Shown here: positions 56,427 through 64,000 of the stretch, piece by piece
Layout of the letters: the number at the start of each line of letters is the position of its first letter
How positions within the stretch are numbered: position 1 is the stretch's first letter
Assembly (NCBI GenBank): GCA_030407315.1
Contig: JALQPE010000143.1
Location: forward strand, 40,163-104,162
Length of the DNA: 64,000 nt
From: Asparagopsis taxiformis
Lineage: Eukaryota; Rhodophyta; Florideophyceae; Bonnemaisoniales; Bonnemaisoniaceae
Reading direction: 5' to 3'
Notes under the pieces: generated by a model
The model's database searches: none
What the model was told of the DNA's origin: nothing
The model's input: the letters and a program-made list of their open reading frames with translations, nothing else
Translations under genes and position numbers: made by a program

Positions 56427-56775
56427 GGCCACCAGCATCTCTTCCGGGAGAGGACGTTTCGGACAGGACGAGCACACAACACAACGAAATCACGTAACCA
56501 TGGAAGGGTTGCTATGAGTCACCTTCACCTAGATGTAGGCAGCCTCCAGGATTTACTGTCCCAAAGCCCCCCAAATCAATTTTTATAGTGGTAGAAACCA
56601 ACCCACTGCTCCCGGAAGCGCTTCAAGCATTAGGACGGTGCGGAGGCAGCATGGGATGATCAGTCCCACAACCACCTCCTCAATTATATAAAAATAAATT
56701 TTCAAATTTTGGCGAGACTCGAACCGGGGCCCTCTCATTCTTGAAGGGATAATTACCCAGATGAGCTATTCTTTC
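56427..56775 (-). repeat. Repeat D, copy 3 (short, with a different tRNA-like head)
   Basis: Shares the ACCAGCATCTCTTCCGGGAG to AATTATATAAAAA part of repeat D with internal differences. On the minus strand it is headed at about 56775-56700 by a second tRNA-like stretch with A-box TAGCTCATCTGG and B-box GGTTCGAGTCTC. This head differs from that of copy 1 in the anticodon-arm region. Confidence 0.65.
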
Positions 56776-57342
56776 TATTTCGGTGCTGGTACTGTTGGGA
56801 CAGAGTATATATATTGACAGAGCGAGGACCCCTGCCGTTATGCTGACATAGGATGCCGTCTGAACAACTTATAACCAGGCAATAATGCTTCTACTAATGG
56901 TGATCGCATTCACAAGAACACTGGTTCAAGAACCACTGAACAGGGATTGAACTGGCACCTCGACCATCATCTCGTCTAGGCAGCCCGTTGTTTGAAAATG
57001 GGAAAAGTATAACAAATGTTGTCCGCACAAACAGGCACAGGGGCGGGGCGAGAGCCCAGACCCACACATAAAGGTTGCAGTACACTAAAACAATATCATA
57101 TAAGGGACGGAAGTGTATTCGTTCACAGGAGTAGGGCAGACTTTCTGCTGGTGCGTTTAAAGAAGAACTGCGTTTTAATGTGCGGAACACAGTGTGATTA
57201 TTCAGACTAGACTTTCGGGGGATAACAGAACTGCCATCGCTGACACTATATCGGCATGTAGGTATGTGCCTTGAAGGCAGTGCTCCCATTGCACGTTTTT
57301 AGAGCAGGAAGCAGTAGTGATGGTCTCCACTGTTGAACACTG
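56776..57342. other. Intergenic, nothing recognised
   Basis: No frame of useful length and no repeat. It ends at the first base of the truncated family-A LTR. Confidence 0.4.
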
Positions 57343-57687
57343 TGTAGTATACGTGGCAATTCCGAAATTGCAAATATTTACGATTTCCGCGGAATTCGAA
57401 TTTCGGCGGACACGACCGGCGACAGCAATGCACGAACATTGCTGGCGCATGCGCGCGCGCAACCGGCACACGTGTGCAACGAACGTATTGGCAACGGCCA
57501 ACGGACCAACGGGTCCCTACGTGCGACCCACAAGGTCCTTTCCCATTCGGGGACGTTACGAGCAGTGTTTACGCTGTAAAGCGATGCCATCGTGGCTATA
57601 TAGGTATTGGCATCGTGCCGGGAGGGAAAGGGGACAACTAACGATCGGGCAACGTGCTCTAGTCCACGATTGACTTCTACGTTACGT
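57343..57687 (+). mobile_element. LTR, family A, copy 4, truncated by telomeric repeat
   Basis: Starts TGTAGTATACGTGG and follows copies 1-3 closely for 345 bp to GACTTCTACGTTACGT. There the other copies continue for about 330 bp more and this one switches abruptly to ATTTTTTAGGGGATTAGGGG. The missing half is not found distal to the telomeric tract. Confidence 0.93.
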
Positions 57688-57783
57688 ATTTTTTAGGGGA
57701 TTAGGGGATTTTTTAGGGGATTTTTAGGGGGATTAGGGGATTTTTTTAGGGGATTAGGGGATTTTTAGGGGATTTAGGGGATT
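57688..57783 (+). repeat. Interstitial telomeric tract
   Basis: About 96 bp of irregular (A)T2-7AGGGG(G)A units, G-rich on the plus strand, the same unit and strand as the terminal array at 63,564-64,000. It joins the cut LTR directly to the Penelope-like element, whose repeat starts within the last AGGGGATT unit. Confidence 0.95.
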
Positions 57784-58118
57784 GTTAGTGAAAGCCGATT
57801 GCTCGACCTGGGTGCTGAGCGCGCGGTGACCGTTATTCGCAGTGAAGAGCGTTGTTTTCGCTAAAGAGTAGTCTGATCGCCCAGTCTAGAGTGAAGAGAA
57901 CGTTTCGCCATTTACAATGGCTTCATCAGCTCTTACCTCTGAGGAGGAAACTACTTTTCCTATGCTACTCTTATATTCTGACTTGTGGTCTCGAATTGGC
58001 AATTCGAGGGCATCGATGTACACTGTACATCTTCAGTGCGGCGGCGGCGGTGAATTCAGCCCTAGATGGTCTTTCACAAATTTTCCAGAATTTCCAGAAA
58101 CCGTTTGTGAACATTGCT
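57776..58118 (-). repeat. Terminal direct repeat (pLTR) of the Penelope-like element, proximal
   Basis: 343 bp, repeated 3226 bp further right. It contains the hammerhead-like motif at 57888-57941. Its first eight bases (AGGGGATT) are indistinguishable from a telomeric unit. Confidence 0.93.
57888..57941 (-). ncRNA. Hammerhead-ribozyme-like motif, copy 1
   Basis: On the minus (coding) strand: core box CUGAUGA at 57929-57923; one extra A; a perfect 6-bp stem II, GCCAUU/AAUGGC, closed by GUA (57921-57907); core box GAAA at 57906-57903; a two-base-pair palindromic stem III (ACGU); then U at 57899 as the cleavage position (GUU). Stem I pairs AAGAG before CUGAUGA with CUCUU right after the cleavage site and extends with bulges. 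A very short stem III is typical of type I motifs that work as dimers. The extra A after CUGAUGA departs from the consensus. Activity is not shown. Confidence 0.65.
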
Positions 58119-58347
58119 GTGGCCATTCGAGTTGTAACTGGTTTTCAGGAGATGAATTTTGGGCAATTTTCTCAGGGCAACGGCTTTTCGATCAAGCACT
58201 GCCATTGGTAGTTGGAGTGAAACTATCCATCCTGAGATCATCAGCTTCCAATATCTTCCTCTCACCGTGTGATTTGTATGTGTAGTTCGTAATTCCGCAC
58301 TACTTTTTCCTCGCTAATTTTTTTGTGCAAGGGTTTCCACGCTCTCA

Positions 58348-60180
58348 TTATTCTTCCTGTGCATTCTGGTCTCTTTCACGTATGCATTTGTATTTCCAAT
58401 GCTGCTTCGCTGATATGAGACTTTTTCCAATCTTCTCAAAGTCTTTGAACACAATCATCGGTGGATATGATTCAAGAAGGATAATTTGGCGGTTGCTGAA
58501 TTTGTTCAGCTTTTTTGTGATGAGTAGGGGTCGAAGTGGGTATTTCGCAATCCATCTACTCAAATAATATTTGAGCAAGGGATGGAAAGCGGTAAATACC
58601 ATCTCTTTGTCTGGTTTCTTCGACACTCGCTGTTCATAGATGTATTTCTGTCGGTCATCATATTTGATATTTTTCCAGTGGCGCTGGATTATTGCAGCGG
58701 GATATCCTCTTGCGCGGAGGCCTTTGAAAATGATATTCATCGCTGCCAGCCACTCTGACTTACTTGAACTGTTTCTCATACACCGGATTGCCTCTCCCTT
58801 AATTATTGCAGTTTTGTGCTGGATAGGGTGACCGCTGTTGAACAGCAGATAGAGGAACCGGTTTGTAGGTTTGAAGAACACCTTTGTGTCTAATTTTTTC
58901 TCCAGTTTGTATCGGAATCCTTTGTAGATTTCGATGTCCAGGTACCGTGCGTTATATTCACAAATATTATGAGTGAGGCGGAGAGAGGATGCTCTGTTGA
59001 GCTCTCCTATAATTTTTTCCCCAATTTCCTTTGTCGTCGTGATCAAGAAGCCATCATCTATGAAACGGCTTTGAAATAGGATGTCTGGATGTGACAATAC
59101 CTCTTTGAATTTGTAATACAAGTAGAGGTTCGCGAACGGCGGAGCCACTTGTGTTCCGGTGGCTGTGCCTGTTATCTGTACGTAGATGCTGTTGTTAGCA
59201 CTGACGTAATTATTGAACATTATAAGCTGTAGTATCTTGGTCCAAAAATTGTTGGAACTGCGCATACAGATAAGGTTTCTCCGTAATGTTCTTATCGCGT
59301 CTCTGATGTCTATGCTTGGATATAGCTGTTCGACCTCGTATGTGACGAAGACAAATTCATTGTCTTCTCTGAAGTCTTCTATTTGTTGTATGATTTGTCT
59401 CGAATCTCTAGCAATTTCCGAGAATTTCTCGACTTCGTTCTGTAGTACTTCTGCGAGTGCCTTGCTTAATGGTGCCAACATATACGAATGTTGTGCCGTT
59501 ATAGGGCGTGTTCCGAGCGTTGGTTTGTGCAGCTTGGGGATTATATAAAATGGTGAGGGGTCTTTCGCTTGTTCAGCGTGTGTCAGCCATTTGTTTTTTC
59601 GCCATAGTTGTATATCCCAAGTACTATTTAGAATATTCTTCAACCTGTGAAGAATTTGGCTGTGGGGAAATATGCTGACTTTCCTGAATGAAGTTGTGCT
59701 CAAGTTTGAAGATAGGAGGCTGTTGTAGTAATCTCCTCTTATTGCAACAATTCCAAAGTTCTTGTCCGCTTGTTTGATCACCACATCCATTGATTTTAAA
59801 TCTTTGATTCCTTTCTGAACTTTGTAGACGAGACTCGATGTTCTCGGCTCTCTTATTTTGTCCAGTTCCTGGAGCATAAATTTTTTCCAGGTATCCCAGT
59901 TGGTGTTTTCTGTTGTGGATAGGGAGTCAAAGTGGTACCGTAGGGTACTGTGTATTTGCGAGATGACGCCTGCTAATTTTGGTTTGAGACGATTGGTAAT
60001 CGCAAATTTGTGACCGAGGCGTAGGACTAATTTTGCTTCGGGCGAGAACCTTTCTGGTTTGATCCCGATTGGCCTGTTGTATGCTTGGAACGGGAAGGGT
60101 GTTTTCGGTTTACGCTTCCGCTCCCGCTTCCTTGTTCGCTGTTGTTTTCCTTGTGCAAAATAATTTTTTTCGTTCGTCCT
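58348..60180 (-). CDS. Penelope-like reverse transcriptase
   Basis: The conserved protein begins before the first Met of its frame (59877). Upstream codons up to about 60,164 encode a basic stretch and then RFSPEAKLVLRLGHKFAI, the typical Penelope N-terminal block. The core follows in order: VVIKQADKNFGIVAI, FYIIPKLHKPTLGTRPIT, FVTYEVEQLYPSIDI, ITGTATGTQVAPPFANLYLY, the catalytic RFIDDGF (YxDD replaced by FIDD), and LYLLFNSGHPIQHKTAI with RARGYPAAII, the thumb. After it only a basic tail occurs; no GIY-YIG nuclease. Uninterrupted from about 60,433 to 58,348, so probably functional or recently so. Expression would need a -1 frameshift from ORF1. Confidence 0.88.
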   Translation of the reverse strand, partial: RTNEKNYFAQGKQQRTRKRERKRKPKTPFPFQAYNRPIGIKPERFSPEAKLVLRLGHKFAITNRLKPKLAGVISQIHSTLRYHFDSLSTTENTNWDTWKKFMLQELDKIREPRTSSLVYKVQKGIKDLKSMDVVIKQADKNFGIVAIRGDYYNSLLSSNLSTTSFRKVSIFPHSQILHRLKNILNSTWDIQLWRKNKWLTHAEQAKDPSPFYIIPKLHKPTLGTRPITAQHSYMLAPLSKALAEVLQNEVEKFSEIARDSRQIIQQIEDFREDNEFVFVTYEVEQLYPSIDIRDAIRTLRRNLICMRSSNNFWTKILQLIMFNNYVSANNSIYVQITGTATGTQVAPPFANLYLYYKFKEVLSHPDILFQSRFIDDGFLITTTKEIGEKIIGELNRASSLRLTHNICEYNARYLDIEIYKGFRYKLEKKLDTKVFFKPTNRFLYLLFNSGHPIQHKTAIIKGEAIRCMRNSSSKSEWLAAMNIIFKGLRARGYPAAIIQRHWKNIKYDDRQKYIYEQRVSKKPDKEMVFTAFHPLLKYYLSRWIAKYPLRPLLITKKLNKFSNRQIILLESYPPMIVFKDFEKIGKSLISAKQHWKYKCIRERDQNAQEE

Positions 60181-60973
60181 TTCTTCGCTGAGGTTTGCGT
60201 TTGATTCTTGCCTTGGGTTTTCTTGCTTTGGCCGCTGCCGGTGAAGTTGTTCCTTCTTCCATCCGACATGGCCGTTTGGTTTTTTAGCTTTTTTACCTGT
60301 GCAGTAAGATTTGTCACTTGCTTCTGCAAGGTATCGATGGCTGGATCCGTTAGGGTTGTGTGCAGGGCCTGTTCTTGTTGCTTCTGCAATTTTTCTTCTT
60401 TCCTTTTGAGTGCCTTCTTCCTGTTATGAAAGTCAGCTGTACGGAACCTTTTTTCCTGCTCGGTTCTCAATTTCTTGAAGCTGTCAAAGTAGACGATTGC
60501 CAGAGCAACAGGTTGTTCGGAGTCGTCAATAATTTTTTCCTGTTGCATTTGTACAATAGTTGTGTGCATTTCTTGTCTCCACTGATTGACTTTGGCTGCA
60601 GCATCTTCTTTGAGCTTCTTGAGTTCCTCGCTACGAATGTCTTTGAGTGCATGGAGTATTGTTGTGTGAAATGTCTCCTTTGCTGCTCGCATAATATTGT
60701 CCATATTTTCCTGCCTTTCCTCTGTGACCTTGACAACCACATTTATCTTGAGGCTAGCGGGACAGTATTTTCCGATAGATGTTCTTCCAGTCTTGCGATA
60801 GCGTTCTCCTTGTTGATGATAGAGCGCTGTAGGTTACCAATTTCCTGGAGCCATATTTGTACTAGGTTATTTACCCAGTCTGGTATGTTGACATTCGGGT
60901 TGTTCGGGGTCTGCATAATTTGGTTGCTTGAATTCCCGGAACTGCGTCTGCGTTTTTCGAGTCGTGGCGGCAT
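60027..60973 (-). CDS. ORF1 of the Penelope-like element, coiled-coil and basic
   Basis: Starts at MPPRLEKRRRSSGNSS (60973) and runs 76 codons with a heptad-like NKENAIARLEEHLSEN. One frame change near 60,760 leads into a 237-codon frame (60740-60027) with long charged helices (SEELKKLKEDAAAKVNQW; KKALKRKEEKLQKQQEQAL; LQKQVTNLTAQVKKLKNQ) and a Ser/Lys/Gly-rich basic end. Such proteins bind element RNA in other retroelements; here that is inference. The frame change near 60,760 is either damage or an error, and the last 400 bases overlap the open RT frame. Confidence 0.7.
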
Positions 60974-61001
60974 CTGGCGTCTGACAAAAGTAGTCCTGGA
61001 T

Positions 61002-61344
61002 AGGGGATTGTTAGTGAAAGCCGATTCCTCGACCTGGGTGCTGAGCGCGCGGTGACCGTTATTCGCAGTGAAGAGCGTTGTTTTCGCTAAAGAGTAGTCT
61101 GATCGCCCAGTCTAGAGTGAAGAGAACGTTTCGCCATTTACAATGGCTTCATCAGCTCTTACCTCTGAGGAGGAAACTACTTTTCCTATGCTACTCTTAT
61201 ATTCTGACTTGTGGTCTCGAATTGGCAATTCGAGGGCATCGATGTACACTGTACATCTTCAGTGCGGCGGCGGCGGTGAATTCAGCCCTAGATGGTCTTT
61301 CACAAATTTTCCAGAATTTCCAGAAACCGTTTGTGAACATTGCT
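61002..61344 (-). repeat. Terminal direct repeat (pLTR) of the Penelope-like element, distal
   Basis: The copy at the 5' end of the coding strand, offset 3226 bp from the proximal copy. Its inner edge reads GGATAGGGGATTGTTAG, so one telomere-like unit separates it from the ORF1 leader. Its outer edge (TTTGTGAACATTGCT) joins directly to the duplicated NB-ARC block. Confidence 0.93.
61114..61167 (-). ncRNA. Hammerhead-ribozyme-like motif, copy 2
   Basis: Same motif as copy 1, 3226 bp away and about 140 bp upstream of the ORF1 start on the coding strand. Both core boxes, stem II and the paired part of stem I are unchanged. Two copies flanking the coding region would release a unit-length RNA if active. 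Confidence 0.65.
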
Positions 61345-63563
61345 ATACCTATTCCGATTTGAGAAATGGGCCAGAAAGACTTTATTACAGGGCCAAATAC
61401 TCTATTAAAAAAATTTTACAATTTTTGAAATCGCAGTAGAAAACGCTTGAAAGGTATAGTCGAATTATATGTGATTTGGTGCTGTTTGACGAAGAACAGT
61501 CTGATGGCATGATGTAGCGAGATAAGAGAAGAGACCGAAATGAGTTGTTTTGTAGGGTAGGAGGCTAGTACGCACCTGTCAATCTTCTTCTGAATAAGAA
61601 ATTATTTCTCTGAGAGAACCTTTGAAACGTCTCGTTTTACGTGATAGACTGTGAGATCTAGAATAGGAATGATCAAGTAAAGCACTTACTCCATCTGTTC
61701 CATCCATCCACCATCCCAATCCACAACTGACTCTCTTTCTCGCCTCTTCTCTTCACACACTAATCTAGCCATGGGGAATTGCTGCGCCATATCTAACTGC
61801 TCCAACTCCAACCATGTCTCTATCTCCAGCCCATCATCATCTCAGCAGCCTCCTCAATGTACCCACTCTGACCGTCTGATACCTCGATCTCCCGCCGAAA
61901 CTCCTGCCGAACCCCTGTCGGACCCCCTGCCGGACCTCCCGTCACATCCCCCACATCACCTGCTTCCTCTGAATCACTGATCACCCCCTTGCCCTCACAT
62001 CCGTCTCCACTCCAATCATTTCCCCCACCTACTTGCTCTCTTCCTCACGTTACAGCGATAAGAACCCCACTTCCAGCCTATCTCCCACCATCATGGGTAC
62101 CCATACTCCCCCATCCAACCAATCGCCCTCTACTGCACCCATGCCCTCTTCCTCCGTTCATCGCCATCTCCAGCAGCTGCACTCCTCTCCGATATTGCCC
62201 CACCAACATGCGGCCCGCATCACCCAGCCACCCGCCTTTCATGTTCCTCCCAATACCTGCGAGGTCCTCGACTTCTCCCGAAACTCGCGCACCCCAGAAA
62301 GCAAAGTCAAGACAGCTGTGCTATCTGAAGACCCAAACCAGAACGCCATTGCGGTGGTTGGCATGGATGTTGTAGGCAAAACGACCATGCTGCGTGCCCT
62401 CGGTAGACATGAACATGTGTGGGCCAAGTTCCGTGATGGCGTGTGGTTTGTACAACTTCAAGTTCCAAGACCAAGTTGGTCATGACGCCACTGTGCAAAC
62501 GGTGCTAGACGAGCTGGAAGAAGTTGTCGCCAAAACACTCCCAGGTTTCCTTTCCTATTTCACCTGACTCGCAGCCAAGCCCAATATGCACCTCAGATTG
62601 ATGAACATGCTGGTCGAGCATCTCGCCTGCAAGCGCTTCCTGCTAATGTTTGATGACGTGTGGGACCTAGAAGCCATTTGTACAAGCTGGTGGGTGCGGT
62701 CTGCACGGGTGTTCAAACGATGGAGGGAACCGGCTGCATGATGTTATCGTCGACAAGAAATGAGGCTATTGGGCGTGTTCCCACACATGATGTGTCGATC
62801 GGAGTGAGTGCTGAAGACTGGCGGGGAGATAGATGTGTTGATATTCTATGCTGCTACGCTGGGATCGACAGAGAGAGCATTGCCACACTTGCAGCTCGAA
62901 ATCTCGATGCGCTGGACAGCATAATTGATATGTGTGCTGGACTGCCATTGATGCTGAGTGTTGCTGGGTGTAGTTTGCAAGATGTGGTGGGGAGAGGGTC
63001 GGGTGGGTGTAGGGGGACGGAATCGAGCAATACCGGAAGAGTCTGAGGTCGAGGTCTACACAACGTGGAGTTGGGGAACGGGGGAGCAGGCATGGTGGAC
63101 TGAAGTTGGCAGTGGAGACGAGTTTATTGTCGCTGGAGAAGAACTGGAGAGGGGAGGGCATGAGAATGGGAGAAATATTCCAGCCTTTTTTTTCATTGTG
63201 CACAAGCAGCAGATGCTTCCGTTACGGGCGATTGAGAAAGTATGGGGGTGAAGGATGGGCTGTGTGGGGTGAGAATGATTTCACGGTACAGTCTTCTGTC
63301 GCTTATTAAAGATGAGTGTGGACTTGAGGTAGGAGTGGTGCTGCACGACTTAGTTCACGACATGTGTGTTGAACAGGCTGTGGGGAGCGAGGGGGTAGGA
63401 TTTTGGCACAAGAGAGTAGTTGATGGATATGGAGCATCGATTCAGACGGGCAGAAGCAGTAGAGATGGCGAAAGTAGTAGGATGAATGGAGAAAGTGGTA
63501 GTAGAGAAGTTAGATGGTGGGAAGTAGACAGCGATGACAAGTACATAGATGATAATGTAGTAC
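61343..63563 (+). repeat. Subtelomeric duplicated block, distal copy
   Basis: 2221 bp matching 26319-28472 in the same orientation. It is longer because it keeps the segment deleted from the proximal copy (around 62,886-62,970) and has a 20-bp insertion near 62,458. It is joined on the left to the Penelope-like repeat over a short shared CTATACC/GCT word and on the right to telomeric repeat at ATGTAGTAC|TTTTAGGG. Confidence 0.93.
61771..63563 (+). pseudogene. NB-ARC gene, broken and cut by the telomere (distal copy)
   Basis: Has the same MGNCCAIS start, Pro/Ser-rich linker and P-loop VVGMDVVGKTTML (about 62,360) as the proximal copy, and the same in-frame TGA after LSYF (about 62,565). Its own lesions are a 20-bp insertion after VWFVQL, which shifts the frame, and a 1-bp deletion in the kinase-2 region. 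It keeps the GLPL motif (MCAGLPLMLSVAG, about 62,930) that the proximal copy lost. The WD40 part is absent because the gene ends in telomeric repeat. Confidence 0.8.
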
Positions 63564-64000
63564 TTTTAGGGATTTTTTTAGGGGATTAGGGGATTAGGGG
63601 ATTTAGGGGATTTTTTAGGGATTAGGGATTTATTAGGGGATTAGGGGATTAGGGGATTAGGGGATTTTTTAGGGGATTTTTTTTAGGGGGATTATTAGGG
63701 GATTTTTTTAGGGGATTTAGGGGATTTTTTTAGGGGATTTTTTAGGGGATTAGGGGATTAGGGGATTAGGGGATTAGGGGATTAGGGGATTAGGGGATTA
63801 GGGGATTAGGGGATTAGGGGATTAGGGTTAGGGGATTAGGGGATTAGGGGATTAGGGGATTAGGGGATTAGGGGATTAGGGGATTAGGGGATTAGGGGAT
63901 TAGGGGATTTAGGGGATTAGGGGATTAGGGGATTTAGGGGATTAGGGGATTAGGGGATTAGGGATTAGGGGGAATTAGGGGATTAGGGGATTAGGGGATT
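63564..64000 (+). repeat. Terminal telomere-like array, unit TTAGGGGA
   Basis: 437 bp to the window edge. The first about 170 bp are irregular, with T runs of 2-8 and occasional AGGG or AGGGGG. From about 63,737 the array is nearly pure TTAGGGGA with rare variants (one GGGTTA near 63,826). The G-rich strand runs 5' to 3' to the right, the correct polarity for a right-hand chromosome end. Confidence 0.93.

Larger units (their letters stand above)
57776..61344 (-). mobile_element. Penelope-like retroelement without visible endonuclease, seated on telomeric repeat
   Basis: Bounded by two 343-bp direct repeats (57776-58118 and 61002-61344), identical apart from scattered single changes and both beginning AGGGGATTGTTAGTG. 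Between them the minus strand encodes a coiled-coil/basic ORF1 and a Penelope-type reverse transcriptase. No GIY-YIG endonuclease motif follows the RT. The coding strand runs toward the interstitial telomeric tract, so the element's 3' end abuts the G-rich repeat, as expected for priming from a telomere 3' end. It resembles the telomere-associated endonuclease-deficient class described from rotifers, fungi and other eukaryotes (Athena/Coprina). Confidence 0.85.

Noticed and set aside
56700..56775. Second tRNA gene on the minus strand
   Set aside because: Same reason: no matching acceptor stem and a mismatched T stem; it is joined to the repeat-D body.
57917..58285. Plus-strand frames (95-120 codons) in the Penelope terminal repeats, also at 61143-61439
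   Set aside because: They are antisense to the element, coincide with the hammerhead-like region, and the two copies diverge in frame as soon as the repeat ends.
1..64000. CRISPR arrays, operons, Shine-Dalgarno sites or prophage features
   Set aside because: Spliceosomal introns, LTR and Penelope elements and a telomere show the DNA is nuclear eukaryotic; no spaced direct-repeat array was seen.

Overview
This window is the end of a nuclear chromosome from a eukaryote. It finishes on the right in a telomere-like array of TTAGGGGA units (63,564 to the window edge). Genes are sparse and mostly intronless. The few introns seen are about 80 nt, with GT/AG ends and TACTAAC-like branch sites. A receptor-like family with ionotropic-glutamate-receptor topology, a Tim17-type protein with a transit-like N terminus, and NB-ARC/WD40/TIR fragments together fit an alga best. 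A red alga is my guess, but no single feature proves it. The telomere-linked-helicase-like genes are otherwise best known from fungi.

Layout, left to right. 1-5.8 kb: GC-rich end of an LTR retrotransposon (gag-like ORF plus one LTR, family A) with a perfect 62-bp-arm palindrome. 6.3-7.7 kb: decayed Ty1/copia gag-protease. 9-14.6 kb: the most ordinary genic island, two paralogous receptor-like genes in convergent orientation around a Tim17-like gene. One paralog is intronless and the other has three 80-82 nt introns. 15-24 kb: a repeat graveyard with nested solo LTRs (families A and B, several with target-site duplications), a PIF/Harbinger transposase remnant and a dispersed repeat C. 24-30 kb: one small ORF and a broken NB-ARC/WD40 gene followed by TIR debris. 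30.6-36.1 and 44.4-50.0 kb: two intact, diverged ORFs (1811 and 1856 aa) joining zinc fingers, a tyrosine-recombinase-like domain, a RecQ-type helicase and zinc knuckles. Between them lie a dead NUDIX gene, a probable multi-exon membrane protein, a SINE-like repeat (D) and a Tc1/mariner remnant. 50.8-53.9 kb: a broken Sel1-repeat gene. 55-57.3 kb: more repeat D.

The last 6.7 kb reads like a log of telomere events. A family-A LTR is cut off in mid-sequence and capped by about 96 bp of telomeric repeat. Directly on that repeat sits a Penelope-like retroelement without a visible endonuclease, in the orientation expected if it was primed by the 3' end of the G-rich telomere strand. Its terminal repeats carry a hammerhead-ribozyme-like motif on the coding strand. 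Distal to it is a second copy of the 26.3-28.5 kb NB-ARC block, also cut in mid-gene and capped by the terminal telomeric array.

The strongest candidates for something new are the telomere-seated Penelope-like element with its ribozyme candidate, and the recombinase-helicase fusion proteins next to it.
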